Assembly (NCBI GenBank): GCA_023389105.1
Contig: JAEWEY010000010.1
Coordinates: 317,763 to 381,762, forward strand
Direction of reading: 5' to 3'
Length of the DNA stretch: 64,000 nucleotides
Origin: Pseudomonadota bacterium
GTDB lineage: Bacteria > Pseudomonadota > Alphaproteobacteria > Sphingomonadales > Sphingomonadaceae
A program made the position numbers and the translations under genes. Under the pieces are notes generated by a model. The model was not told the origin of the DNA and searched no databases. It worked only from the letters and a program-made list of their open reading frames with translations. Below are positions 9,557 through 18,730 of this stretch, piece by piece. Every line of letters begins with the position of its first letter. The stretch's first letter is position 1.

Positions 9557-9599
9557 CAAAAAGAAAGGGCGCTGCGGTTACGCCCGCAACGCCCCTTTG
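9557..9599 (-). terminator. Rho-independent terminator after the RcnB-like gene
   Basis: On the minus strand an 11-bp stem (GGGCGTTGCGG / CCGCAGCGCCC, one G-U pair, 6-nt loop) is followed by CTTTCTTTTT. It lies between the RcnB-like stop and the DUF885 start, so DUF885 probably has its own promoter. Confidence 0.8.
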
Positions 9600-9617
9600 A
9601 TCAATAACCGGTAGCTT

Positions 9618-10442
9618 CTACCAGAAGAAGTTCGGGATCGCGTCGATCACCTGTCCCGAATAGATGTCCACCAGCAGCGCATCGTTCCAGTAGCGGATCC
9701 ACTGCGTGCCCGGCGGCGGGTACGGCAGGCCGTACATGGCCGGATCGAACCAGTAGTTCTGCCCGTAATAGGCCGGGCTCAACCGATACCCGATGTCGTA
9801 GCGGCGATAATTATAGCCGAACGGATCGAAGTAGATGCCGAGGCGGAACGTCGATCGGTGCTGGTCGCGATACCGGCGCCAGTCGTAGCGGCGGTCGTTT
9901 CGCCAGTCGCGATTCCAGGTCCCGCTCCATCGGCGGCCATCGACCGTTGGCTGGCGGTTCTGCCATGCCTGGCGCTGTTGCCAATCCTGGTTGACCTCGC
10001 CGCCCGGCCGGTTCCAGCCGCCGTTGCGATCGCGCGTCCAGCGCTGGGTCTCGCCCGCGCGTTGGTCGGGCTGGCGGGTCCAGTGCGATGTTTCACCCGA
10101 ACGCTGGACATTGTCGCGGTTCCAGCGCGCAGTGCCGTCGCCCCGCTGCTGGCGATACGCCTGAATCTGCTCGGGGCTCGGGCGCTGCCCATCGAACGAA
10201 GGCCGGTTGCCGTCAAAGCGCGGACGGTCGCCGCGATTGCCGTCGAACTGCGACCGGTCAGGACGGTTGCCGCTGAACTGCGGGCGTTCCGGGCGATTAT
10301 TGTTTTCGGGCCGCTGCACGCTGGGCTGCTCCGCCCGCTCGGGTCGCGCGCGCGGCTCGCTCTGCTCACCGTCCTTGGGACGGGCGATCGCGGGGCCGAC
10401 GGCAACACTAGTTAGAAGAAGCGCTACGATAAACTTACGCAT
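9618..10442 (-). CDS. RcnB family protein, Arg/Asn-rich, exported
   Basis: 274 aa with a signal peptide (FIVALLLTSVAVGPAIA). The mature N-half is low-complexity with repeats of the form R-F/Q-D-G-N-R-P-x-x (about residues 50-90) and W-T/N-R motifs. The C-terminal part (GYRLSPAYYGQNYWF to PPPGTQWIRYWNDALLVDIYSGQV) matches the RcnB/DUF domain. E. coli RcnB is a periplasmic Ni/Co homeostasis protein, but this protein has very few His, so metal binding is not evident. An intrinsic terminator follows it. Confidence 0.82.
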   Translation of the reverse strand: MRKFIVALLLTSVAVGPAIARPKDGEQSEPRARPERAEQPSVQRPENNNRPERPQFSGNRPDRSQFDGNRGDRPRFDGNRPSFDGQRPSPEQIQAYRQQRGDGTARWNRDNVQRSGETSHWTRQPDQRAGETQRWTRDRNGGWNRPGGEVNQDWQQRQAWQNRQPTVDGRRWSGTWNRDWRNDRRYDWRRYRDQHRSTFRLGIYFDPFGYNYRRYDIGYRLSPAYYGQNYWFDPAMYGLPYPPPGTQWIRYWNDALLVDIYSGQVIDAIPNFFW

Positions 10443-10520
10443 GGTCGTGACTCTCTCAAGTTCCTGAGGAGTGAATTGCGCCTGAGTCCATGAGCGGCGG
10501 CTTAACCGTTTCGGAAGCGT

Positions 10521-11018
10521 TTATTCAGCCTTCTGGGGCGCGGTTGTGGTGCGCGCAGAAACTTCCGGTTCCTTGGGCGCCGCGGCCTGCGCTGCCCGCG
10601 CGATCGCTTTGCGAATACGAACGTAAGCGCCACAGCGGCAGATATTCGGCAGGGCATTGATCTGCTCGTCCGACGGCGCCGGATTCGCGTCCAGCATGGC
10701 GGCGATCGCCATCATGAACCCCGGCTCGCAATAGCCGCACATCGTAACCTGTTCGGCGAGCCACGCCTGCTGCACCGGATGCGATCCGCCAAGCCCTTCG
10801 ATGGTCGTCACCGTCGCCCCTTCCAGCGCGCCGATCGCAACGCTGCAGCTTGTCACGGCCTGACCGTCGATGATGACCGTGCATGCCCCGCAATCACGGC
10901 TGTCGCAGCCATATTTGGTGCCGGTCAGGTTCGATGCATCGCGCAGCGCCCACAGCAAGGGCGTCGCCGGATCGAGCCGGTAATTCACGCCTTCGCCATT
11001 GACCGTCATCCGCGCCAT
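10521..11018 (-). CDS. Orphan (2Fe-2S)-binding subunit, xanthine-oxidase family
   Basis: Small Fe-S subunit of the molybdenum hydroxylase family (isoquinoline 1-oxidoreductase IorA-like). A plant-type ferredoxin domain carries YGCDSRDCGAC...C and a helical domain carries CGYC...CRC, together eight Cys for two [2Fe-2S] clusters. The start is MARMTVNGEG at 11018 (or ATG 11009), as upstream codons run into the divergent hydrolase. No molybdopterin-binding partner lies in the window, which is unusual because the small subunit normally precedes it. Confidence 0.88.
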   Translation of the reverse strand: MARMTVNGEGVNYRLDPATPLLWALRDASNLTGTKYGCDSRDCGACTVIIDGQAVTSCSVAIGALEGATVTTIEGLGGSHPVQQAWLAEQVTMCGYCEPGFMMAIAAMLDANPAPSDEQINALPNICRCGAYVRIRKAIARAAQAAAPKEPEVSARTTTAPQKAE

Positions 11019-11064
11019 CGCGCGGGTGCTAGCGCGGGCGGCGTCTCCCTGCCAAGAGACGGCC

Positions 11065-11847
11065 ATGCCCAGGATCGAAACCCAGTTCGGCACGTCCCTT
11101 GGATATGACGAGGCAGGTGGCGGCGACGCCATCCCGCTCATGTTCCTGCACGGCGTCGGTTCTGACAAATCTGTGTGGCATCCGCAGCTCGACTATTTCG
11201 GCCAAAGCCGGCGTACCATCGCCTTTGATTATCCCGGCTATGGCGAAAGCGATCCTGCGCCCGCCGGCACGACCCGCGACGATTATGCTTCCGCGATCCT
11301 GTCCGCGATGCGGGCATTGGGTATTGATCGTGCGCACGTTTGCGGCCTGTCGCTCGGCGGCGTCATCGCAATTGCCCTTCATCACGCAAAGCCGGAGGGC
11401 TGCGCTTCGCTCATCCTCGCAGACACTTTCGCGGTCCATCCCGACGGCCGGGCGATCTACGATCGATCCTGCGCGGCCAGCAGCGACATGCCGGCCCTCG
11501 CCCGCGGCCGCGTCGATGCCCTGCTCGCCGCGCCGGCCGATGATGCCGTCCGCGCGGAAGTGGTCGACACCATGGCGCGCATCGACCCCGAGGCCTTCCG
11601 CATTGGTGCCGAAGCTGTCTGGCTCGCCGATCAACGCGACCGGGCGGCAGCTATCGGTGTGCCGACCATCGTCATCTGCGGTGACCATGACACGGTGACG
11701 CCGCCGGATCTGTCATACGAACTCGGCTCCCTCATCTCGGGAAGTACGGTCGCGATGATCGAGGGCGCAGGGCATTTGGGCAATCTAGAAAAGGCGGCCG
11801 TCTTCAACCGCCTGGTCGAAGACTTCATCGCCAAGGTTGAGCGGTGA
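11065..11847 (+). CDS. Alpha/beta hydrolase
   Basis: 260-aa alpha/beta-hydrolase with oxyanion-hole HG in [10 protein letters not shown], nucleophile elbow GLSLGG (about residue 97), acid in [10 protein letters not shown] and catalytic His in GAGHLGN. It resembles 3-oxoadipate enol-lactonase-like or CoA-ester hydrolases. The ATG at 11065 follows AAGAGA and is divergent from the Fe-S protein by only 46 nt. Its stop overlaps the GTG of the monooxygenase-reductase (GTGA), so it probably acts on that enzyme's aromatic product. This role is inferred. Confidence 0.85.
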   Translation: MPRIETQFGTSLGYDEAGGGDAIPLMFLHGVGSDKSVWHPQLDYFGQSRRTIAFDYPGYGESDPAPAGTTRDDYASAILSAMRALGIDRAHVCGLSLGGVIAIALHHAKPEGCASLILADTFAVHPDGRAIYDRSCAASSDMPALARGRVDALLAAPADDAVRAEVVDTMARIDPEAFRIGAEAVWLADQRDRAAAIGVPTIVICGDHDTVTPPDLSYELGSLISGSTVAMIEGAGHLGNLEKAAVFNRLVEDFIAKVER

Positions 11848-14147
11848 AGATCGCGTGCGTCGGCGCGGGGCCAGCCGGCCTTTACTTCGCGATTTCGATG
11901 AAACTGCGGGATCCAAGCCATGAAATAGATGTGTTCGAGCGCAATGCGCGCGGCGTCACCTTCGGTTGGGGCGTCGTTTTTTCCGACCTCACCGTCGACA
12001 ACATCACCCGCAACGATCCCGTCTCCGCCGCCACGATCACTGGCGAGTTCGCACATTGGGACGACATCGATGTCCACATCCACGGACAGACGATCACCTC
12101 CGGCGGGCACGGCTTCATCGGCATCGGCCGCAAGCGCCTGCTCGAAATCCTGTGTGCGCGCGCTGAGGAATTGGGCGTTACGCTGCACTTCGACGCCGAA
12201 TGCGAGCCGGCAAACCCGCGGTGGCGCGACTACGACCTCGTTATCGCCGCCGATGGCGCCAACTCGCGCTTCCGCGATGCGACGCCCGAGGCGTTCGGCG
12301 TCGACATCGACGTGCGCGCGAACAAGTTCGTGTGGCTCGGCACTTCGAAAGTGTTCGAAGCCTTCACCTTCGCCTTCGAGGAGACGGATCACGGATGGGT
12401 CTGGGCGCACGCCTATAAATTCGCGCCCGACTGCTCGACCTTCATCGTTGAATGTTCGGAAAGCACGTGGCGCGGGCTCGGGTTCGACCGGATGTCGCAG
12501 GACGAAAGCATCGCCGCCTGCGAGAGGCTGTTCGCGAAATATCTCGACGGCCACGCGCTGCAGTCGAATGCGACGCACCTCGTTGGCTCTGCGGCCTGGC
12601 TCAACTTCCGCCGCATCAAGTGTGAGCGCTGGTCGAGTGGCAACGTCATCTTGCTCGGCGACGCCGCGCACACGGCGCACTTCTCGATCGGCAGCGGCAC
12701 CAAGCTCGCGCTCGAAGACGCAATAAAATTGGCCGAGGTTTTAAACCGTCCAAACATCAGCCTCGCGGCCGGCCTCGACGAATATGTCGCCGAGCGGAAC
12801 CTCCAAGTGCTCAAGCTCCAGAACAGCGCGCGAAACTCGACCGAATGGTTCGAGACGCTGGAGCGCTACACGCATTTCGAGCCGTTGCAGTTCGCTTATT
12901 CCCTGCTGACGCGCAGCCAGCGCATCAGCCACGAAAATCTGCGCGTGCGCGATGCCGCCTGGCTTTCCGAGGTCGAACGCTGGTTCTGGAACCGCGCGAC
13001 GGACGGCAAGTCCGACAAGGCCGCGCCGCCGATGTTCGCGCCGTTCAAGCTTCGCGAAATGACCGTCGAAAACCGCATCACGGTGTCGCCGATGGCGATG
13101 TATTCCGCGGTCGACGGCACGCCAAACGACTTTCACTTCGTGCACTATGGTGAGCGGGCACTCGGCGGCGCCGGCCTGCTGTTCACCGAGATGACCTGCG
13201 TCTCGCCCGAGGGCCGGATCACCCCCGGCTGCACCGGCATGTGGAACGACGAACATGTCGCCGCATGGAAGCGCATCGTCGACTTCGTGCACGCCGAATC
13301 GAAGGCGAAGATCTGCCTGCAGCTCGGCCACTCCGGCGCCAAGGGTTCGACGCGTCTCGGGTGGGAAGGCAATGACGTACCGCTCGCCGACGGCAACTGG
13401 GCGGTGATGGCCGCGAGCGATGTGCCGTGGTCGCCGGTCAACCAGGTGCCGACGCCGATGACCCGCGCCGACATGAACCGCGTCCGGGACGAGTTCGTGA
13501 CAGCCGTGTGCATGGGCATGAGAGCCGGCTTCGACATGATCGAACTCCACGCCGCGCACGGCTATTTGCTGTCGGGCTTCATCACGCCGCTGCAGAACAA
13601 GCGCAGTGACGAATATGGCGGTTCGCTCGAGAACCGGCTGCGCTACCCGCTCGAAGTTTTCGCCGCGATGCGCGCGGCCTGGCCGCAGGATCGCCCAATG
13701 TCCGTGCGAATCTCGGCGACGGACTGGGCCGGCGAAAGCGGCATCACGCCCGACGAAGCCGTCGAGATCGGCGAAGCCTTCGCACGCGAAGGGGCCGACT
13801 TGATCGATGTGTCGGCCGGGCAGACCTGGGCCGACCAGCAGCCGGTCTATGGCCGCATGTTCCAGACCCCATTCAGCGACCGCATCCGCAATCAGGGCAA
13901 GGTCGCGACGATGGCCGTCGGCAACATCTACGAGCCCGACCACGCGAACTCAATCCTTGCCGCCGGCCGTGCAGATCTTGTCGCGCTGGCGCGTCCGCAC
14001 CTCGTCGATCCGTTTTGGACGCTGCGCGCGGCGGCTCAGCTGGACTACCGCGACGTCGCCTGCCCGCCGCAATATCTCAACGGACTCAGCCAGCTGGCCC
14101 GCAACATGAAGCGCGACGCCGAAGCCGCGGCGGCGCTGAGGGTCTAG
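11844..14147 (+). CDS. Bifunctional FAD monooxygenase/old yellow enzyme reductase (2-aminobenzoyl-CoA or salicylyl-CoA type)
   Basis: 767-aa fusion. Residues 1 to about 380 are a group A flavin monooxygenase: GAGPAG at the N-terminus and [22 protein letters not shown] near 271. From about residue 394 follows an old-yellow-enzyme domain ([47 protein letters not shown]). This architecture is known from 2-aminobenzoyl-CoA monooxygenase/reductase of Azoarcus evansii, which hydroxylates and dearomatises anthraniloyl-CoA; databases also call it salicylyl-CoA 5-hydroxylase. It is translationally coupled to the upstream hydrolase. A 2-aminobenzoate-CoA-ligase-like gene lies at 60.7-62.3 kb, which favours an anthranilate route. 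Confidence 0.9.
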   Translation: MKIACVGAGPAGLYFAISMKLRDPSHEIDVFERNARGVTFGWGVVFSDLTVDNITRNDPVSAATITGEFAHWDDIDVHIHGQTITSGGHGFIGIGRKRLLEILCARAEELGVTLHFDAECEPANPRWRDYDLVIAADGANSRFRDATPEAFGVDIDVRANKFVWLGTSKVFEAFTFAFEETDHGWVWAHAYKFAPDCSTFIVECSESTWRGLGFDRMSQDESIAACERLFAKYLDGHALQSNATHLVGSAAWLNFRRIKCERWSSGNVILLGDAAHTAHFSIGSGTKLALEDAIKLAEVLNRPNISLAAGLDEYVAERNLQVLKLQNSARNSTEWFETLERYTHFEPLQFAYSLLTRSQRISHENLRVRDAAWLSEVERWFWNRATDGKSDKAAPPMFAPFKLREMTVENRITVSPMAMYSAVDGTPNDFHFVHYGERALGGAGLLFTEMTCVSPEGRITPGCTGMWNDEHVAAWKRIVDFVHAESKAKICLQLGHSGAKGSTRLGWEGNDVPLADGNWAVMAASDVPWSPVNQVPTPMTRADMNRVRDEFVTAVCMGMRAGFDMIELHAAHGYLLSGFITPLQNKRSDEYGGSLENRLRYPLEVFAAMRAAWPQDRPMSVRISATDWAGESGITPDEAVEIGEAFAREGADLIDVSAGQTWADQQPVYGRMFQTPFSDRIRNQGKVATMAVGNIYEPDHANSILAAGRADLVALARPHLVDPFWTLRAAAQLDYRDVACPPQYLNGLSQLARNMKRDAEAAAALRV

Positions 14148-14422
14148 AGTGCGACCGGCTCCGCGAACACGCCGCCCGATTCATTACCGCAGGCCCAGCA
14201 GATGAGCGCCTTGACCGGAAACTGCTTTGCCGCCTCCAGGGTCACTTCCCAGCCCACTTCCAGCGGGTTGGCCGACAGCAGCCGGAAGCCGTCGCTCGAC
14301 AGATTGACGATCTGCGCGTCCACCTCGCCCGTTTCGCAATGCACGCGCACGTCGAAATCGACCTCGACGCGCGGGTCGCGCGGAGGCCATTCGGTGCCCG
14401 AAAGAATCGCTTCATGTTTCAT
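14144..14422 (-). CDS. PilZ domain protein
   Basis: 92-aa stand-alone PilZ domain. The N-terminal R ([12 protein letters not shown]) and NLSSDGFRL match the c-di-GMP-binding signature RxxxR...(D/N)xSxxG, though the first motif is incomplete. The stop overlaps the convergent monooxygenase stop by 4 nt. It probably reads out c-di-GMP; the target is unknown. Confidence 0.82.
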   Translation of the reverse strand: MKHEAILSGTEWPPRDPRVEVDFDVRVHCETGEVDAQIVNLSSDGFRLLSANPLEVGWEVTLEAAKQFPVKALICWACGNESGGVFAEPVAL

Positions 14423-14565
14423 GCCACGTCCACTTCACTTCGCGAATGCGCCGGCGTCCACTCCGGTGCGCGCATCGGTTCCACTGCAGCAATTTGACGC
14501 AACATCTTTAAGCAGCGTGTGAAGGAAACGGGTTGCGAAATCGTTTACCTCGTTCGGCGCCACGG

Positions 14566-14844
14566 TCAGGCGCTGGTGACGGGCTCCGCCCATTCGCGCG
14601 CTTTTTCGACTGCGTTGAGTTCGCGGATGAGCGCGTCCACGTTGCGCGTCATTTCGTCGAGGAAGGTGATCTGATGCCGCGCCCCGCGATAGCTCTCCGC
14701 CATCAGGATCGCGTCAATCAGGATCGGCACCACCAGGCTTTCGGGATCGTCGACGCTCTCCAGTCCGCGCAGCTTGGCCAGCGCCTTGCGCCGTGCCGCG
14801 ACCGGATCGTTCATCGCTTCGCTACGCCCGATACACCATGCCAT
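14566..14844 (-). CDS. Hypothetical helical protein
   Basis: 92 aa, predicted mostly helical and charged, with no signal peptide, TM segment or recognised domain. AGGAGA lies 6 nt before the ATG at 14844, which supports that start; MNDPVAARRK at 14814 is the alternative. Codon use fits a real gene. Confidence 0.65.
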   Translation of the reverse strand: MAWCIGRSEAMNDPVAARRKALAKLRGLESVDDPESLVVPILIDAILMAESYRGARHQITFLDEMTRNVDALIRELNAVEKAREWAEPVTSA

Positions 14845-14880
14845 TCTTCGTCTCCTGAACCTTGCGCAAAAGATACGCCG

Positions 14881-14973
14881 ATGATGGCGAAGCGGAAGTT
14901 CAGGCTGGCGCGGGCGACGCGCGGACTGGCGCAGCCGAAGTTAAGCCTGACCTGGGAAATGGCGGGCAAATGA
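14881..14973 (+). CDS. Possible 30-aa basic peptide upstream of the ROK kinase
   Basis: Begins with two ATGs and encodes a Lys/Arg-rich peptide (MMAKRKFRLARATRGL...). Its TGA overlaps the kinase ATG as ATGA. There is no good Shine-Dalgarno and no homology that I recognise. It may be a leader for translational coupling or a chance frame. Confidence 0.3.
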   Translation: MMAKRKFRLARATRGLAQPKLSLTWEMAGK

Positions 14974-15833
14974 CCTACGCCGGCATCGAACTGGGCGGCA
15001 CCAAATGCGTCGCTATCCTGGCGGATGGACCGGAACGGATCCTGGCGCGTGAGACCGTCGAGACGACAACCCCGCGCGAGACACTGGCCGCATTGGCGGC
15101 CATTCTTGCACGCTGGGACTTTGCGGCCTTGGGCGTTGCTAGTTTCGGCCCCATCGACATCGATCCTGTTTCACCATACTACGGTCAGTTGCGGGCGACC
15201 CCGAAGCCGGGCTGGGCGCATACCGACATCCTCGCGCCACTTGCAGCCGCGGCAGACGTGCCGGCGCGCCTCGATACCGACGTGAATGGCGCCGCTTTTG
15301 CCGAGATGCGCTGGGGCTGCGCGCGTGGGATGAACGATTTCGCCTACATCACCGTCGGCACCGGGATCGGCGTTGGACTGATCGTCAACGGTCAGCCGAC
15401 ACGTGGGTTCGGGCATTCGGAATTGGGGCATCTGCGCGTCGCACGCCTGGCCGGTGACGACTGGCCGGGATCCTGTCCATTTCATGGCGACTGCGTTGAA
15501 GGCGTGGCCTCGGGGACGGCGCTCAGCGCGCGTTTGGGCGAAGGGTTGATTAGCGCCCCGCCGGAGCATGAGGCCTGGAATGCTGTGACTTGGGCGCTGG
15601 CACAACTTTGCCACGCCATCGTGCTGACTGCCGCGCCGCGGCGAATCGCGATTGGCGGCGGCGTCCCGGCGCGCCAGCCGCATCTGCTCGAGAAGATTGA
15701 GGCAAAGTTGATCGAAAGCCTCAACGGCTATGTCGAGTTGCCCATCTCCAAAGGCTACGTTTGCGCCCCCGAGCTTGGCGATGACGCAGGTCCTCTCGGA
15801 GCCATTGCGCTCGCCATGCAGGCGGCAACTTAG
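14970..15833 (+). CDS. ROK family sugar kinase (fructokinase-like)
   Basis: 287-aa ROK kinase. The phosphate-binding GIELGGTKC is at residues 5-13, the catalytic region is DTDVNGAAFAE, and TVGTGIGVGL follows. The ROK zinc site is GHSELGH followed by CPFHGDC (about residues 147-174). The CPFHGDC(V/L)EG pattern is that of bacterial fructokinases, phosphorylating fructose at O6. I chose the ATG at 14970, as upstream codons lack the fold. It ends 1 nt before the convergent ATP-grasp gene. Confidence 0.9.
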   Translation: MTYAGIELGGTKCVAILADGPERILARETVETTTPRETLAALAAILARWDFAALGVASFGPIDIDPVSPYYGQLRATPKPGWAHTDILAPLAAAADVPARLDTDVNGAAFAEMRWGCARGMNDFAYITVGTGIGVGLIVNGQPTRGFGHSELGHLRVARLAGDDWPGSCPFHGDCVEGVASGTALSARLGEGLISAPPEHEAWNAVTWALAQLCHAIVLTAAPRRIAIGGGVPARQPHLLEKIEAKLIESLNGYVELPISKGYVCAPELGDDAGPLGAIALAMQAAT

Positions 15834-16892
15834 CTAAAGGATCGCCAGATGCCGGTTGTCGAAGGCGCCGGCATATTCGTCCTGGATCGACACCTTGCGC
15901 TCGATCGACTCCAGGATCGGAACCGAGAAATCGACGCCCGCCAGGCTGGAGCAGCTGTGCAGGTTGCCGGGCGAGAACACATTCACTTCCAGGATCTTGT
16001 CGCCGACGATGTCGATGCCGATCAGGAACATGCCGTCGGCGAGCAGCTTGGGCCGGATGATCTCGGCAACGGCCAGCTCGACCTTGCCGATCTCCACCTT
16101 CTCCGCCTTGCCGCCGGCGTGGATGTTGGAGCGGATGTCATCCTTCGCCTGAACCCGGCGGAGCGCGGCATATTTGCCGTCGATCTCCAGGGGCCGGCCA
16201 TTCATCATGAACAGGCGGATGTCCCCCTTCTTGGCGGCGGGCACGTAGGCCTGCGCGATGATGTAGCCGTCGCGGCTGATCGCCTCGATCATCTGATTAA
16301 GGTTCGACGCATTCTCCGGATCGAGCTTGAACACGCCAGACCCGCCTGACCCCTGCAGCGGCTTCAGGATGATGTTGTTGCCGTGATCCTTGGCGAATGC
16401 CTTGATGTCCGAGGCGTGGCGCGTGATCAAAGTTTCCGCGCGGGCTTCCGGCGGGAAGCTCTGGAAATAGAGCTTGTTGATCGCGCGACCGAGGCTGTCC
16501 GGATCGTTCAGTACGATCACCCCGCGCTTGACCGCTTCACGGCCGAACAGGATTCCGGCTTCCATCGCCCAAGGCGTCTGGAAATCGATCGACGGGTCGT
16601 TGCGCAGCATCAGGACGTCGAGCGCGGTCACGTCCATCCGCTCGACCTTGGTGACCTTCGGGTCCTTCAGCGTTTCGAAGAACTGCTTGCGGTCCTTGTA
16701 CTTGCGTTCGGGCAGGAAGCGCCCGTGGACCGACAGCGTGTCGTCGGGATTCAGCGCGAAGTCGGACGGCGTGATGTAGCAGACGCGATGCCCGCGGCTC
16801 GCCGCCATGTGCGCGAGCACGGTCGTCGCGTAATTTTCATATTCGCGTTCGAGGTCGTTGACGAAAAAACCGATCTGCATGCGCGGGGTCAC
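15834..16892 (-). CDS. GshB-like ATP-grasp ligase
   Basis: 352-aa ATP-grasp enzyme related to glutathione synthetase. An N-terminal GshB-like domain (LMLRNDPSIDFQTPWAMEAG) precedes the ATP-grasp core (ILKPLQGSGGSGVF, YVPAAKKGDIRLFMMNG, DIVGDKILEVNVFSPGNL). The region after ILEVNVFSPG differs from the NVTSPTG of true GshB, and the protein is about 35 aa longer, so it is likely a paralogue with another substrate. The GTG start overlaps the DUF1704 stop (GTGA). It is last in a three-gene unit with DUF1704 and an N-formylglutamate amidohydrolase-like protein. Confidence 0.85.
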   Translation of the reverse strand: MTPRMQIGFFVNDLEREYENYATTVLAHMAASRGHRVCYITPSDFALNPDDTLSVHGRFLPERKYKDRKQFFETLKDPKVTKVERMDVTALDVLMLRNDPSIDFQTPWAMEAGILFGREAVKRGVIVLNDPDSLGRAINKLYFQSFPPEARAETLITRHASDIKAFAKDHGNNIILKPLQGSGGSGVFKLDPENASNLNQMIEAISRDGYIIAQAYVPAAKKGDIRLFMMNGRPLEIDGKYAALRRVQAKDDIRSNIHAGGKAEKVEIGKVELAVAEIIRPKLLADGMFLIGIDIVGDKILEVNVFSPGNLHSCSSLAGVDFSVPILESIERKVSIQDEYAGAFDNRHLAIL

Positions 16893-18730
16893 TCCACGTC
16901 GAGTAAGGCCGAAAGGGAAGACTGACCGCGCACGGCGGCGATCCGACGCTGGACGTCGGCGCGCCCAAGGAATTCCGGTTGAAACAGCGGTGGGCGGACG
17001 AGGTTCCGCTGCATCAGCTCCTCGATTTCGTCGACGTGATCGACCGCGATCTTGCCGATCCAGAAAGGGTCGAGCGCCGCACCTTTCGCCACGAGGCTCA
17101 TCACGTCCTGGAAGCCCTTGAGATAAATGAGGTCCTTCGCGAAGCCGCCCGACCGGAACACGCGGGTCGTGATGTCGAACGCGGCCTTGCGCCGCAGTCG
17201 GTAGCGGTCGACGAGATCGCGGTAGACCTCGAGGAATTCAGCACCGTCGAGCATTGCCGCGACGGCCACCACGCGCCCGGCAAGCAAGCGCATCCGCGTT
17301 TCGGACAGCCCGCCGACCGCCCATTCCGCGAAGACACCAAGCCCTTCCTGCACGCCTTCGTAGTTCGCGAGACCGGTGCGAAATGCAGTGAGACCCTGTG
17401 AGGCGCCGTTGAAATAGGTGAGCAGGTGAACGCTGATTTCGTGCGACAGCAAAGCGTCGACGCGCGAGCGCAACATCGCCGTGTTGCCGGCGATCATCAG
17501 CTTCGATCCCGACACCAGCAGGCTGCCGACATCGTCACGAACTTCGATCGCGGCGTCGAACCGATCGTCGATTGAACGATAATGATCGACCAACTTGTGC
17601 GCCGCCGCCGCGACGTCGATCGCGCCCACAACTTCGCCGCTGGCCTTCTCCTGCTTCGGCCGCGCCAGGATGGCTCGGGCGTCGGCCAACAAGCTGTTGC
17701 TGACGGTCCCATATTGCAGCAGCGAGGCCGCCTTGAACGCGCTGGTATTTCGCGTCGCCAGCATCGTTAGCTGGTGATCGATCTCCTGCCGTTTCTCCGA
17801 CAACAGCCGTTCGAGCAGCGGATCTTCCACGATCGACAGGTCCACCGCGTAGAGGTCGCGCTTGCCGACCGCCGGATCGATGGTCAGCGGGCGATAGCGA
17901 AACTTTGGCGTCTCACACTCGCCATCGGCAAAGAAGCGCTCCATCGCCTCGCGGCTGTTGATCGGCGACACCGACAACAGGAAATCGAAGCTGCGCGCGA
18001 CCTTGTCGAGCTTGCGGTCGGCATCCAGCGCGGCCGACAGGAACGCGCTTCGTCCTAGAGAACGGAAATGGCTCGGTGCCCCAACCTCCTGCCGGGACAT
18101 GTAGACGCAGGCCGTCTTGAGCAGCGCATCGCCGACGGCGACCGCGAGGTCGCGCGTGACCTGCGGATAGAAGGTTCGCTCATCCAACCGATGGATCTGC
18201 GGGACGACCAGGGAGACGCGGTCGTATGCGGCGGCTTCGGGTGGAACCTCGGCAAGCGCCTCGTCGGCAGCGCCGGTCAGGACGTCAGGCTTGCGAAGAT
18301 CAATGCGGATCTTGCCGAGCGCCTCGACCAGGCATGCCAGTGCCTCCTTGGCCGCCTGACTACCCGCGGCAGCGACGCGGAAATCGAAAGGGTGCAGATG
18401 CTGGGACCCCTCGGGAATGGGCTCCCACGGCGCGTCTTCGACCGACAGAAGCAGAAGGCTGCCGAACCTGTCGCCAAGCGCATCGGCCAAGGTGGATAAG
18501 GCAACCGCCGCTGCCTGATCGTCCTCGGGCGACCAGATGAGATAGGCGGGGCTGTTGATCGCCACCCGCCGGGCAATGCTTCGCGCGGGATCGGGCGCGC
18601 GATGCAAAACTAGAAACGGCTGCCAGCGATCGAGGTGGATGCGGCCCGTCTTCCCGACGTTCTGGCGCAAGTCGCCACGTTTGCCGAAATCGAACCCCTC
18701 GCCGACGACCTGCAGGCGCGGCTGCGTCAT
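16889..18730 (-). CDS. DUF1704 'QEGLA motif' metallopeptidase-like protein
   Basis: 613 aa. The C-terminal DUF1704 domain has HEISVH (about residue 430) and NYEGVQEGLGV (about residue 460), so the HExxxH and downstream Glu zinc ligands are intact; QEGLG replaces the name-giving QEGLA. DUF1704 is the catalytic domain of the eukaryotic tubulin carboxypeptidase MATCAP. The bacterial label 'flavohemoglobin expression-modulating' reflects older annotation. The N-terminal 150 residues form a separate domain. It overlaps both neighbours by 4 nt, so the three proteins are probably made in fixed ratio. Substrate unknown. Confidence 0.88.
   Translation of the reverse strand: MTQPRLQVVGEGFDFGKRGDLRQNVGKTGRIHLDRWQPFLVLHRAPDPARSIARRVAINSPAYLIWSPEDDQAAAVALSTLADALGDRFGSLLLLSVEDAPWEPIPEGSQHLHPFDFRVAAAGSQAAKEALACLVEALGKIRIDLRKPDVLTGAADEALAEVPPEAAAYDRVSLVVPQIHRLDERTFYPQVTRDLAVAVGDALLKTACVYMSRQEVGAPSHFRSLGRSAFLSAALDADRKLDKVARSFDFLLSVSPINSREAMERFFADGECETPKFRYRPLTIDPAVGKRDLYAVDLSIVEDPLLERLLSEKRQEIDHQLTMLATRNTSAFKAASLLQYGTVSNSLLADARAILARPKQEKASGEVVGAIDVAAAAHKLVDHYRSIDDRFDAAIEVRDDVGSLLVSGSKLMIAGNTAMLRSRVDALLSHEISVHLLTYFNGASQGLTAFRTGLANYEGVQEGLGVFAEWAVGGLSETRMRLLAGRVVAVAAMLDGAEFLEVYRDLVDRYRLRRKAAFDITTRVFRSGGFAKDLIYLKGFQDVMSLVAKGAALDPFWIGKIAVDHVDEIEELMQRNLVRPPLFQPEFLGRADVQRRIAAVRGQSSLSALLDVE

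Noticed and set aside
10200..10320. Repeats suggestive of a CRISPR-like array
   Set aside because: The repeats follow codon periods inside the RcnB-like gene and have no constant repeat-spacer layout.
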